Assembly (NCBI RefSeq): GCF_014280875.1
Contig: NZ_JACLAL010000007.1
Location: 124,001-188,000, forward strand
DNA length: 64,000 nucleotides
Reading direction: 5' to 3'
Source: Paenirhizobium daejeonense
GTDB lineage: Bacteria; Pseudomonadota; Alphaproteobacteria; Rhizobiales; Rhizobiaceae
The notes under the pieces are model-generated. The model searched no databases. It saw only the letters and a list, made by a program, of their open reading frames with translations, and was not told where the DNA came from. Of the stretch, positions 34,785 through 43,131 are shown piece after piece. The position numbers and the translations under genes were made by a program. How positions within the stretch are numbered: the stretch's first letter is position 1; every line of letters starts with the position of its first letter.

Positions 34785-35924
34785 TCAGTGTTTCGAGCGG
34801 GTGACAAGCCCGGCGCAGAACGGAACGACGCAGAGCAGCCCAACGAGCATCCAGAAGGCCCCCGGAAGGCCGACGTGATTTGCTACGAAGCCGATGCTTG
34901 CCGGGCCGAGCAGGACACCGGCATAGCCGATCATGGTAATCGCGGCCACGGCCAGTCCGGGCGGCATGACGGTTTGCGATCCGCCCCGGCGGAACAGCAC
35001 CGGCACGATGTTGGCCGCGCCCAGTCCGATCAGCAGAAAGCCGCTCAGGGCGAGAAGCCTGATGGGACTTGCAAGAACGATCACGAAGCCGACAATGGCA
35101 ACGACCCCGCCCCAGAACAGCGTGGCCCGGTCACCAAGCCTTGCGGTCAGGGCGTCTCCGGTCAGCCGGGCGGTCGTCATGGCGATGGCGAACAGGATAT
35201 AGCCGATACCGCCCTGTTCGGTGGGAACGATGCCGCCGGATGTCAGGAACAGGGCGCTCCAGTCGAGAACCGCGCCCTCGACCAGGAAGACGATGGCAGC
35301 CAGAATCGCAAGCAGCAGGACGGCCCCGCGCGGAACCGCAAACAGCGGCGCATCCCCGGCCTGCGCCGTATCGAGAAGCCGGGGCCAGGCCACGACAATT
35401 CCAGCGATCATCAATGCGGCACAGATGACGGTCGCGGTGAATGCCCCGGCATTGGCGGAAAGCAATACGGTCATCAGCAGCGAGCCGGCAAAGCCGCCAA
35501 TGCTGAACATGGCATGGAAGCCGGACATCAGCGGGCAGGCCGCCGCTTTCTCGACTTCCACGGCATGAATGTTCATCGCAACCTCGAGGGAGCCGAGGGT
35601 TCCGCCGAAGATCGCCAATGCGATGGCGAATGTCACCGGCGTGCTGGCCAGCGTGAGAACCGGCAGGACTACCGCCATTCCGAGACCGCCTGCGATGATG
35701 ATCGGCTTGCTGCCGAAACGCGCGTTCAGCACGCCGGTTGCAAGCATCGCAGCCACCGACCCAAGGCCGAGACAGAGAAGCAGAACGCCGAGAACGCCGT
35801 CATCGACGCCGAGCCGTTCCTTGGCGAAGGGCACGAGCGGCGCCCAGCAGGCAAGGCCGAATCCGGCAACCAGAAAAGCAAGGCGTGTCGCCAGCCGGGT
35901 TGCCGGCCGATCTGCAGAAAGCAT
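34785..35924 (-). CDS. MFS transporter
   Basis: 379 residues with about twelve spans. It begins with a short cytoplasmic segment (ATRLATRLAFLVAGFGLACWAPLVPF) and shows the internal HAMFSIGGFAGSLLM segment typical of the YbjJ/FucP-like sugar or small-molecule branch. Starts at ATG 35924 after CCAAGGAAACGAC, 20 bases behind the DeoR gene, so both are probably on one leftward transcript. Given a DeoR-type regulator, a sugar or nucleoside-like substrate is more likely than a drug, but this is inference. Confidence 0.87.
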   Translation of the reverse strand: MLSADRPATRLATRLAFLVAGFGLACWAPLVPFAKERLGVDDGVLGVLLLCLGLGSVAAMLATGVLNARFGSKPIIIAGGLGMAVVLPVLTLASTPVTFAIALAIFGGTLGSLEVAMNIHAVEVEKAAACPLMSGFHAMFSIGGFAGSLLMTVLLSANAGAFTATVICAALMIAGIVVAWPRLLDTAQAGDAPLFAVPRGAVLLLAILAAIVFLVEGAVLDWSALFLTSGGIVPTEQGGIGYILFAIAMTTARLTGDALTARLGDRATLFWGGVVAIVGFVIVLASPIRLLALSGFLLIGLGAANIVPVLFRRGGSQTVMPPGLAVAAITMIGYAGVLLGPASIGFVANHVGLPGAFWMLVGLLCVVPFCAGLVTRSKH

Positions 35925-35944
35925 GTCGTTTCCTTGGGGTAAGA

Positions 35945-36730
35945 TCAGTTTGTCGTTGAAACGGGCTCGGCTCTCACGAGATTAAAGCCCGCATTCGCCA
36001 GCCGCTCCGCCTCGTCTGCGGCAAGATCGTTCTCGACGATGAGGACTTCGATGTCCGATGCCACGGCGATCCGGTAGGGGGCGCTTTGCTGAAACTTCTC
36101 GGAAGTTGCGAGAACTGCGCATGTCGCGCTATTTTTGAGAAGCGCACGTTTGAAGGCTGCGTCCGCATGGTCATGCACACTCATGCCTGTTGTCGGCGTA
36201 ACCGCGCAGGCGCCGATGAAACAGCGATGGATGTTGAGCAGGCTGACGGCTGAAATCGCGGAAGTATCGACACTACCCCCGACATGGCGATTGACCGCGC
36301 CACCGATCAGCAGAAGCTCGATATCGTCTCTTTTCGCGACAGCGCTGGCGATATCGATGGAATTGGTGGCGACGATCAGGCCGAGATCCGGGCTAAGGCA
36401 ATCCACAATCGCGAGATTGGTGCTGCCGCTATCGAGGAAGACAAGCTCTCCGGGGCGGATCATGGCGGCCGCGACCTTTGCAAGCTGGCCTTTACGCACC
36501 GAACCTTCACCCACGCGCACAGCCATCGGACGCCCGGTCGGCGCAAGCGGGAGAGCGCCCCCATAGACCCGGCGGCATTTTCCTTCCGCCGCCAGCGTTC
36601 TCAGGTCGCGGCGGATTGCATCTTCGGAAACATCGAACTCTTCGGCAAGTGCTGTCGCAGAAACCTGCTGCCCGAGTGTAAGCCGCGCCTCGATTGCATC
36701 GCGCCGGGATAGGGGAAGATGATTATTCAT
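35945..36730 (-). CDS. DeoR/GlpR family transcriptional regulator
   Basis: 261 residues, normal family length. The N-terminal helix-turn-helix (RRDAIEARLTLGQQVSATALAEEFDVSEDAIRRDLRTLAAEGKCRRVYGGA) is diagnostic, followed by the sugar-isomerase-like effector domain with FLDSGSTNLAIVDCL and GACAVTPTTGMSVHDHADAAFKRALLKNS. DeoR proteins sense phosphorylated sugars. It probably controls its own MFS-VOC operon through the three ATCGTG repeats just upstream of its start. Confidence 0.92.
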   Translation of the reverse strand: MNNHLPLSRRDAIEARLTLGQQVSATALAEEFDVSEDAIRRDLRTLAAEGKCRRVYGGALPLAPTGRPMAVRVGEGSVRKGQLAKVAAAMIRPGELVFLDSGSTNLAIVDCLSPDLGLIVATNSIDIASAVAKRDDIELLLIGGAVNRHVGGSVDTSAISAVSLLNIHRCFIGACAVTPTTGMSVHDHADAAFKRALLKNSATCAVLATSEKFQQSAPYRIAVASDIEVLIVENDLAADEAERLANAGFNLVRAEPVSTTN

Positions 36731-36731
36731 G

Positions 36732-36778
36732 ATCGTGAATTAACGTACGAAATCGTGCATGTCAATTCATGAATCGTG
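36732..36778. promoter_or_regulatory. Three ATCGTG direct repeats upstream of deoR
   Basis: ATCGTG occurs at 36732, 36752 and 36773, 20 and 21 bases apart, that is two helical turns. The first is one base before the DeoR start codon on the leftward strand. Phased direct repeats are typical operators of DeoR-family regulators, supporting autoregulation. Confidence 0.55.
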
Positions 36779-37202
36779 CGGCATCATGATGTGTGGGCAA
36801 GAGGAAGGCAGAACTATAGCGGGGAGAGTGGCCGCGACGGTGGAATGGTCGAGCAGCACCTGCCGTTGTATCTCGACAGCCTCCGAAGATCTCTATTTCG
36901 AGCGATGACGTCCGGCCCGGTTCACAACAGTGGAATCCTGCGCGACGAAGCCTCCTGCCGTTCCGTGGAAACCCTTCGGTAGATGGCTTTTCGTCGCTCT
37001 TTTGTGTCATTCGCCTCGGTCATGTCGGAAGTCACGATAACAGCAGGAGGTTCTCGTTGCGTCGATATAATTTTACGCGCATAGAATTTAAAGTTGACGC
37101 GCGGAAACTTTAGTGGTTGATAAGGACCATCAGCTGGTAAGGGAGGCCACCAGTCATGATGACCATCAACAATTGGTCTCTTGCATAATCAGGGAGGAAA
37201 TC
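36779..37202 (+). other. Intergenic region before the sugar transporter, with candidate promoter
   Basis: No convincing gene in about 420 bases; an 82-codon leftward frame here lacks a ribosome site and family features. Near the sugar operon, AAAGTT (37090-37095) and AACTTT (37106-37111) form an inverted repeat overlapping a TTGACG -35-like hexamer (37094-37099). This could be the operator of the LacI protein at 43132. Confidence 0.45.
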
Positions 37203-38093
37203 ATGCCCATTTCTCGCATCGCCAAGTCGCTCCTCGTCTCTGCCGCTTTCACCATGGCCGCAGTCGCAGCGCAGGCGGAAGGCATCGGCGCTTCGCTGCT
37301 GACGCAGCAGCATCCGTTCTATAACGAGCTGGCCAAGGCCATCACCGAAGAGGCGAAGGCCAAGAACGTCAAGCTCGAGATCTCGATCGCCAATCAGGAC
37401 CTGAACAAGCAGCTGGCCGATATCGAAGACTTCATCGTCAAGGGTGTCGACGTCATCATCATGTCGCCGGTTGACAGCAAGGGCGCTCTCGCCGCCGTCA
37501 AGCGCGCTGAAGCAGCCGGCATCAAGGTCATCACCGTCGACGTTCCGGTCGAAGGCACCCAGGTTGCCTCCTACATCGGCACCGACAACTATGCCGGCGG
37601 CGTCAAGGCCGGCGAACTGATGGCCGAACAGCTCGGCGGCAAGGGCAATGTCGCCATCATCGACTACCCGCTGGTGCAGTCGGTGGTGAACCGCGTCAAC
37701 GGCTTCAAGGAAGCCATTGCCAAGTTCCCCGACATCAAGATCGTTTCGATCCAGACCGGTATCACCCGCGCCGAAGCCCTGGCCGTTGCCCAGAACATGC
37801 TGCAGGCCAATCCGGATATCGCCGGCATCTTCGGCTTCGGCGACGACGCAGCGCTTGCTGCCGCCGTTGCGGTCAAGTCCGCAGGCCTGACCGGCAAGGT
37901 CAAGGTCATCGGCTTCGACGGCATGCCGGAAGCAATCGCCGCCGTCGACAACGACCCGGACATGGTCGGCGTCATCCAGCAGTTCCCGGACCAGATGGGC
38001 AAGCTTGCCGTCGATAGCGCCGTGAAGCTCGTTGCCGGCGAAACGGTACCGGCCGACCAGCCGATCGTTCCGGGCGTCTACGTCAAGAAGTAA
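37203..38093 (+). CDS. Sugar ABC transporter substrate-binding protein (RbsB-like)
   Basis: 296 residues from ATG 37203, preceded by CAGGGAGGAAATC. A Sec signal peptide ends near AAVAAQAEG (residue about 22). The periplasmic-binding-protein type 1 fold is clear: LLTQQHPFYNELAKAITEEAK, NQDLNKQLADIEDFIVKGVDVIIMSPVD, TVDVPVEGTQVASYIGTDNYAGG and VIGFDGMPEAIAAV. Binds a pentose, hexose or polyol in the periplasm. With a tagatose-type kinase and a GatZ-family enzyme downstream, the ligand may be tagatose or a polyol converted to it. Confidence 0.93.
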   Translation: MPISRIAKSLLVSAAFTMAAVAAQAEGIGASLLTQQHPFYNELAKAITEEAKAKNVKLEISIANQDLNKQLADIEDFIVKGVDVIIMSPVDSKGALAAVKRAEAAGIKVITVDVPVEGTQVASYIGTDNYAGGVKAGELMAEQLGGKGNVAIIDYPLVQSVVNRVNGFKEAIAKFPDIKIVSIQTGITRAEALAVAQNMLQANPDIAGIFGFGDDAALAAAVAVKSAGLTGKVKVIGFDGMPEAIAAVDNDPDMVGVIQQFPDQMGKLAVDSAVKLVAGETVPADQPIVPGVYVKK

Positions 38094-38120
38094 CCTTTAC
38101 CGAAACGCCTCCCAAGGCAC

Positions 38121-38185
38121 CTTGTCCCCTCGGGGGCAAGGACCGCTCGGTTGCCGGCGGCTCGAACTCCTTTTCGAGCCGCCGG
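38121..38185 (+). promoter_or_regulatory. Two tandem intercistronic stem-loops after the sugar-binding gene
   Basis: CTTGTCCCC/GGGGCAAG forms a hairpin at 38121-38140, and a 13-bp perfect stem follows at 38154-38166 / 38173-38185 with a six-base loop. Neither has a U run. Such structures after binding-protein genes stabilise the upstream mRNA and give an excess of binding protein over transporter. Confidence 0.65.
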
Positions 38186-38210
38186 GCACGACGATGCGAA
38201 GGGTGATGCC

Positions 38211-39728
38211 ATGCCTGCCACCGGCAATGATGCCATCCTTGAAATCAAGGATGTGACCAAGGTTTTCGGCGCTGTAACCGCGCTCAAGAACATGCAGTTG
38301 AAAGTCCGGCCCGGACGGGTTCACACCATCCTGGGCGAAAATGGCGCTGGAAAATCGACGCTGATGAAGATCCTCGCGGGGGTCTATCAGGTCACCTCCG
38401 GCGAGATCACGCTCGGCGGCCAGCCCTATGCGCCGGCCAATCCGCAGGAAGCGGCAAAGGCTGGGCTGACGATCGTTTTCCAGGAACTCAGCCTCTGCAA
38501 CAATCTCTCCGTTGCGGAAAACATCCTCGCGACCCGCGAACCGTCGAGAGCCGGCTTCATCAGCGACAGCGCGCTCACCCGCAAGGCCGAGGCCATCGTC
38601 GCGGACCTGAAGCTGCCGGTGTCGGTGAGCGACAAGGTCGGCGAGCTGTCGATTGCACAGCGCCAGCTTGTCGAAATCGCCAAGGGCCTCAGCGTCGATG
38701 CGAAGGTGGTCATCCTCGATGAACCCACCTCTTCGCTCAGCGACAGCGAAGCCGAGATCCTGTTCGATATCATCGCGCGGCTGAAAGCCCGCGGCGTCGC
38801 GATCCTGTACATCTCGCACCGGATGGAAGAGATCATGCGGCTGAGCGACGACATCACCGTCGTGCGCGACGGCGCCTATATCACCACCCGCGAGAAGAAA
38901 GACACCACCATCGACGAACTGATCGCGATGATGGTTGGCCGCGACATGCACGCGATCTATCCGCCCCGCGATGTGCCGGCTCCGGCGCTGACCGAAAAGC
39001 CTGTCCTGACCGTCAGCGGACTGTCACGCACCGGCGAATTCGAGGACGTCTCATTCGACGTGCGCTCCGGCGAAATCCTCGGTTTCTTCGGGCTGGTCGG
39101 TTCGGGCCGCTCCGAGGTGATGAACACCCTGTTCGGCATGGGCCATATCGCCGCCGGCACCATTTCGATCGACGGTTCGGCGGTCTCCATTTCCTCGCCG
39201 ATCGATGCCATCAACCGCGGCATCGGCTTTGTCACGGAAAACCGCAAGGAAGAGGGCCTCGTGCTCAGCCACAGCGTCGAGGCCAATATCTCGATGGTGT
39301 CGCTTGATAAATTCTCGGGCCTTCTCGGCTTCCTCAAGCGTCGCAGAGAACGCGATGCGGCGGATCAGGAAGTGAAGCGCCTCGCCATCAAGACGGCCTC
39401 GCTCGACACAATCGCCGGCACGCTTTCGGGCGGCAACCAGCAGAAGATCGTGCTGGCCAAATGGCTGCTGACCAGGCCGAAGATCCTGATCCTTGATGAA
39501 CCGACACGCGGCGTCGATGTCGGGGCCAAGTATGAAATCTACAAGATCATCCGCCAGCTGGCGGCGGAGGGCACGGCGATCCTGCTCATTTCCTCCGAAC
39601 TCCCCGAGATCATCGGTATGAGCGATCGCGTTGCAGTCATGAGCGAAGGCCGCATGACTACGACTGTATCCGGCGACCGGATTTCCCCCGAAAAAATCAT
39701 GAGCTTTGCGACGGGAACAGTATCATGA
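38211..39728 (+). CDS. Sugar ABC transporter ATP-binding protein (RbsA-like, two ATPase domains)
   Basis: 505 residues from ATG 38211 (GAAGGGTGATGCC before it). Two fused nucleotide-binding domains: the first with GENGAGKST (about 43-51), LSIAQRQLVEIAKGL and VVILDEPTSSLS; the second with the degenerate GLVGSGRSEV Walker A, LSGGNQQKIVLAKWL and ILILDEPTRGVDVG. This asymmetry is normal for the RbsA/MglA/XylG class. Works with the permease at 39725. Confidence 0.94.
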   Translation: MPATGNDAILEIKDVTKVFGAVTALKNMQLKVRPGRVHTILGENGAGKSTLMKILAGVYQVTSGEITLGGQPYAPANPQEAAKAGLTIVFQELSLCNNLSVAENILATREPSRAGFISDSALTRKAEAIVADLKLPVSVSDKVGELSIAQRQLVEIAKGLSVDAKVVILDEPTSSLSDSEAEILFDIIARLKARGVAILYISHRMEEIMRLSDDITVVRDGAYITTREKKDTTIDELIAMMVGRDMHAIYPPRDVPAPALTEKPVLTVSGLSRTGEFEDVSFDVRSGEILGFFGLVGSGRSEVMNTLFGMGHIAAGTISIDGSAVSISSPIDAINRGIGFVTENRKEEGLVLSHSVEANISMVSLDKFSGLLGFLKRRRERDAADQEVKRLAIKTASLDTIAGTLSGGNQQKIVLAKWLLTRPKILILDEPTRGVDVGAKYEIYKIIRQLAAEGTAILLISSELPEIIGMSDRVAVMSEGRMTTTVSGDRISPEKIMSFATGTVS

Positions 39729-40687
39729 CAGACAAGACTGCAGCCAATGCTGCCCTTATGCGACTGATGAAACAGTATGGCGGCATCTTCCTGTCGCTCA
39801 TCGTGCTGTGCGTCATCTTCTCCGTCATGAACCCGCGTTTCATGTCGCTCGCCAACTTCCTCAACGTGCTGCAGCAGGTGGCCGTGATCGCAATCGCCGC
39901 CTTCGGCATGACCTGGGTCATCCTGCTCGGCGAGATCGATCTGTCCATCGGCTCGATCATCGCGCTTGCCGGCATGGTCGCCGCCCAGTGTTTCGCCTTC
40001 GGCCTCGGCTTCCTGCCGACGTTTGCGCTAACGCTTCTCGCCGGCGCCCTGCTCGGCTCGGTGAACGGCGTGCTGACGGCGAAATTCCTGCTGCCATCCT
40101 TCATCGTCACGGTAGCGACGATGGGCATCTATCGCGGCCTCGTCAGTCTGCCGACCAATGGCGCACCGGCGATGATCACCGAGCCGACATGGACAGCCAT
40201 CGGCACCCAGAGCTTCCTCGGCATCCCGATCGTCATCTGGTTCGTCGCCGTGCTCTTCCTGTTCAACCACATCCTGCTCAGCAAGACCAAGTTCGGCCGC
40301 CGCGCCTATCTGACGGGCGGCAACCGCGAGGCGGCGCTTTATTCCGGCATCAATGTCGACCGCCTGAAGATCATCATCTTCATGATCTCCGGCGTGATGG
40401 CGGCGATCTCCGGCGTGCTGCTCTCGTCGCGCCTGTTCTCGGCCCAGACCAATGCCGGCATGAGCTACGAGCTGGATGCGATTGCCGCGGCCGTTCTCGG
40501 CGGCACCAGCCTTGCCGGCGGCGTCGGCACCATGGTCGGCACGCTGATCGGCGCGCTCATCATCGGCGTCCTGAACAACGGCATGAACATGATGTCCGTC
40601 CCGTATTTCTACCAGCTCATCGTCAAGGGCCTGGTGATCCTCATCGCCGTCGGCCTCGACGTCCGCTCGAAGCGGGCCAGACAGTGA
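39725..40687 (+). CDS. Sugar ABC transporter permease (RbsC-like)
   Basis: 320 residues with about ten spans; shows the RbsC pattern FNVLQQVAVIAIAAFGMTWVILLGEIDLSIGS, VTVATMGIYRGL and the cytoplasmic EAA-like NREAALYSGINVDRLKI, then LDAIAAAVLGGTSLAGG. Overlaps the ATPase gene by four bases. Forms the homodimeric membrane channel of the sugar uptake system. Confidence 0.94.
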   Translation: MTDKTAANAALMRLMKQYGGIFLSLIVLCVIFSVMNPRFMSLANFLNVLQQVAVIAIAAFGMTWVILLGEIDLSIGSIIALAGMVAAQCFAFGLGFLPTFALTLLAGALLGSVNGVLTAKFLLPSFIVTVATMGIYRGLVSLPTNGAPAMITEPTWTAIGTQSFLGIPIVIWFVAVLFLFNHILLSKTKFGRRAYLTGGNREAALYSGINVDRLKIIIFMISGVMAAISGVLLSSRLFSAQTNAGMSYELDAIAAAVLGGTSLAGGVGTMVGTLIGALIIGVLNNGMNMMSVPYFYQLIVKGLVILIAVGLDVRSKRARQ

Positions 40688-40725
40688 ACCGACGCCAGTA
40701 AAACTCGAAAGCGAGCAGTCGTCCC

Positions 40726-41670
40726 ATGTCAAAAATCCTGACCATCGGCGAAATCCTCGTCGAGATCGTCGCCACCAACCGCGGTAACGGCTTTCGCGAG
40801 GCGGTTCCTCTGATCGGCCCGTTCCCCTCCGGCGCGCCGGCGATCTTCATCGATCAGGTCGGCAAGCTCGGCCAGGAATGCGCCATCGTCTCGCGCGTCG
40901 GCGATGACGATTTCGGCTGGGTCAACATCAACCGGCTGACGGAAGACGGCGTCGACGTTTCCGGCATCGAGGTCGTTCCGCAGGGCACGACCGGCAGCGC
41001 CTTCGTGCGCTACCGCGAGGACGGCAGCCGCGCCTTCGTCTTCAACATCCGCCACAGCGCCTGCGGCACCATCGAGCTCTCCGAAAAGACGCTCGCGATG
41101 ATCGACGGCTGCACGCACATGCATGTCATGGGTACCGCCCTTTACGCGCCAAGCGTGGTGCAAAGCATCCTGACGGCGGTCGAGCGCATCAAGGCCGCCG
41201 GCGGCACGGTCTCCTTCGATCCGAACCTCCGGCCGGAAATTCTCGACAGCCCCGGCATGCGCGAGGCGCTGCAGACGGTGCTCGCAAAAACCGACCTGTT
41301 CATGCCGAGCGGCGAGGAACTCTTCCTGTTCGCCGAGGCAAAGACGGAAGACGCCGCCGTCGCCGAATTGCTTGGCCGAGGCATCAGGGCAATCGTCGTC
41401 AAGCGTGGCGACAAGGGCGCCAGCTATTTCGACAAGGACACGCGGCTCGATCTCGAAGGCTTCAAAGTCGAGGAAGTCGATCCGACCGGGGCAGGGGACT
41501 GCTTCGGCGCAACCTTCGTGACCTTCTGGCTGCAGGGCGCAAGCCCCGCCGAAGCGCTGCTTTACGCCAATGCTTCCGGTGCGTGCGCCGTCACCAGGGC
41601 CGGCCCGATGGAGGGCGCTTCCACCAGGGCCGAACTCGACACCCTCATCAAGACGCAAGGCAGGGCCTGA
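40726..41670 (+). CDS. PfkB family sugar kinase, probably tagatose kinase
   Basis: 314 residues. PfkB signatures: N-terminal GEILVEIV, the second signature VDPTGAGDCFGATF with catalytic Asp258, and FDPNLRPE near 164-171. The wording around SGAPAIFIDQVGKLGQECAIVSRVGDDDFG resembles the kinases of rhizobial polyol clusters annotated as tagatose kinase. It would phosphorylate a ketose at C6 (or C1) with ATP. The one-base gap to the GatZ-family gene strongly couples the two: kinase then 4-epimerase. Confidence 0.85.
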   Translation: MSKILTIGEILVEIVATNRGNGFREAVPLIGPFPSGAPAIFIDQVGKLGQECAIVSRVGDDDFGWVNINRLTEDGVDVSGIEVVPQGTTGSAFVRYREDGSRAFVFNIRHSACGTIELSEKTLAMIDGCTHMHVMGTALYAPSVVQSILTAVERIKAAGGTVSFDPNLRPEILDSPGMREALQTVLAKTDLFMPSGEELFLFAEAKTEDAAVAELLGRGIRAIVVKRGDKGASYFDKDTRLDLEGFKVEEVDPTGAGDCFGATFVTFWLQGASPAEALLYANASGACAVTRAGPMEGASTRAELDTLIKTQGRA

Positions 41671-41671
41671 C

Positions 41672-42952
41672 ATGCAGCAGAACTATCTTTCGGACATCGC
41701 AACCTGGCGTCAGCACGCCGGCTCCAAGGGTATCCCCTCGATCTGCTCGGCGCATCCGATGGTGATCGAGGCTTCCATGCTGCATGCGCTCGCCAGGGGA
41801 GAGCACCTGCTCGTCGAGGCCACCTGCAACCAGGTGAACCAGGACGGCGGCTATACCGGCATGACGCCCGCCGACTTCCGGGTCTTCGTCGAGAAGATCG
41901 CCGAAAAGGCCGGCTTCCCGCTCGACAGGCTGATCCTCGGCGGCGACCATCTCGGCCCCAATCCGTGGAAGAATCTGCCCGCCGATGAGGCCATGGCCAA
42001 GGCCTGCACGATGATCGACGCATTCGCCCGCGCCGGCTTCACCAAGCTCCACCTCGATACCAGCATGGGCTGCGCCGGCGAGCCGGTCGCGCTTCCCGAT
42101 GCCGTCACCGCGGAGCGCGCAGCGCGTCTTGCAAGCGTCGCCGAGGCCGCACTTGTCGGCTCGCACGGCGTCCAGCCGGTCTATATCGTCGGCACCGAGG
42201 TTCCGATCCCCGGCGGCGCCATGGAAGAACTAGACGTATTGGAAGTCACAAAGCCCGAGGCAGCGTTGAAGACGGTCGAAGTCCACCGCGAGGCCTTCGA
42301 AGCCGCCGGCGTCGCATCGGCTTTTTCCCGCGCCGTCGGAGCCGTCGTCCAGCCGGGCGTCGAATTCGGCAACCACAATGTCATCGCCTACGAGCCGGAA
42401 AAGGCCGCGGCACTCAGCGCCACGCTCGCCGGCATGCCGGGCATGGTGTTCGAGGCCCATTCCACCGACTACCAGACCCGCGACGCGCTGCGCCGGCTGG
42501 TGCTGGACGGCTTCTCCATCCTGAAGGTCGGCCCCGGCCTGACCTTTGCGCTTCGCGAGGCCTTCTACGGTCTCGACCGGGTCGCCGATTTCCTCTTCCC
42601 CGGCAAGCGCCGCGAAACCCTGCTCGATACCGTCGAGCGCGTTCTGACCGCGGAGCCGAAGAACTGGGAAAAATACTATCACGGCACGGCGGACGAGCAG
42701 CGCCTGCAGCGGCATTTCAGCTACAGCGACCGCATTCGTTACTACTGGCCGCATCCCGAGATCAACGCTGCCGTCAGCGACCTCTTCGCGATCCTCGACG
42801 GCGTCGAGATCCCCGAAACGCTGATCAGCCAGTATCTTCAGGCAAGCTATACGGCAGTCCGCGAAGGCCGCGTGAAGCCTCAGGCCGAGGCGCTGGCGCT
42901 TGCAGCCGTCGACCACGTTCTGGAAGACTATTTCGAAGCCTGCCGCGCCTGA
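41672..42952 (+). CDS. GatZ/KbaZ family protein, probable D-tagatose 6-phosphate 4-epimerase
   Basis: 426 residues from ATG 41672, matching GatZ/KbaZ/AgaZ. Conserved parts: KGIPSICSAHPMVIEA (18-33), LLVEATCNQVNQDGGYTGMTPADF, LILGGDHLGPNPWK, LHLDTSMGC, IVGTEVPIPGG and VFEAHSTDYQT. GatZ is often called the non-catalytic aldolase subunit, but work on Agrobacterium polyol pathways showed a member acting as D-tagatose 6-phosphate 4-epimerase. No GatY/KbaY aldolase is encoded nearby, so the epimerase role fits: tagatose to tagatose 6-phosphate (kinase), then to fructose 6-phosphate. The stop abuts a repeat element. Confidence 0.87.
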   Translation: MQQNYLSDIATWRQHAGSKGIPSICSAHPMVIEASMLHALARGEHLLVEATCNQVNQDGGYTGMTPADFRVFVEKIAEKAGFPLDRLILGGDHLGPNPWKNLPADEAMAKACTMIDAFARAGFTKLHLDTSMGCAGEPVALPDAVTAERAARLASVAEAALVGSHGVQPVYIVGTEVPIPGGAMEELDVLEVTKPEAALKTVEVHREAFEAAGVASAFSRAVGAVVQPGVEFGNHNVIAYEPEKAAALSATLAGMPGMVFEAHSTDYQTRDALRRLVLDGFSILKVGPGLTFALREAFYGLDRVADFLFPGKRRETLLDTVERVLTAEPKNWEKYYHGTADEQRLQRHFSYSDRIRYYWPHPEINAAVSDLFAILDGVEIPETLISQYLQASYTAVREGRVKPQAEALALAAVDHVLEDYFEACRA

Positions 42953-43057
42953 TAGAGCAATATCCGACCGGAGTGAAACGAGGATCGACAAGACTATGCT
43001 TCAAAAAAGGAAGTCTCGGAGCGCCGATATGATTTAATCAGATCGAAACGCGCTCTA
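42953..43057. repeat. Intergenic 105-bp element bounded by TAGAGC / GCTCTA
   Basis: Directly after the gatZ stop, TAGAGC (42953-42958) and GCTCTA (43052-43057) bound a stretch containing ATGATTTAATCAGATCGAAACGCG, whose complement resembles a short repeat often found between genes in rhizobial genomes (I recall similar AGAGCGCGTTTCGATCTG-type units). Only one copy lies in this window, so its repeat nature rests on memory of other genomes. Confidence 0.4.
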
Positions 43058-43131
43058 AGCTGCGGCTTGCAGCGGCGTGGAAGTTCTGCTTGAAACCATG
43101 AAGTCATGATTTAAATCGATTAAGAAACGGG

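Noticed and set aside
36762..37010. An 82-codon leftward frame in the gap before the sugar operon
   Set aside because: No ribosome site, no family feature, low-complexity arginine-rich composition typical of an antisense frame in high-GC DNA.
43030..43040. TGATTTAATCA as a LacI operator
   Set aside because: It lies inside the TAGAGC-bounded intergenic element, so it more likely belongs to that repeat; GATTTAAATC at 43108 is the better candidate.
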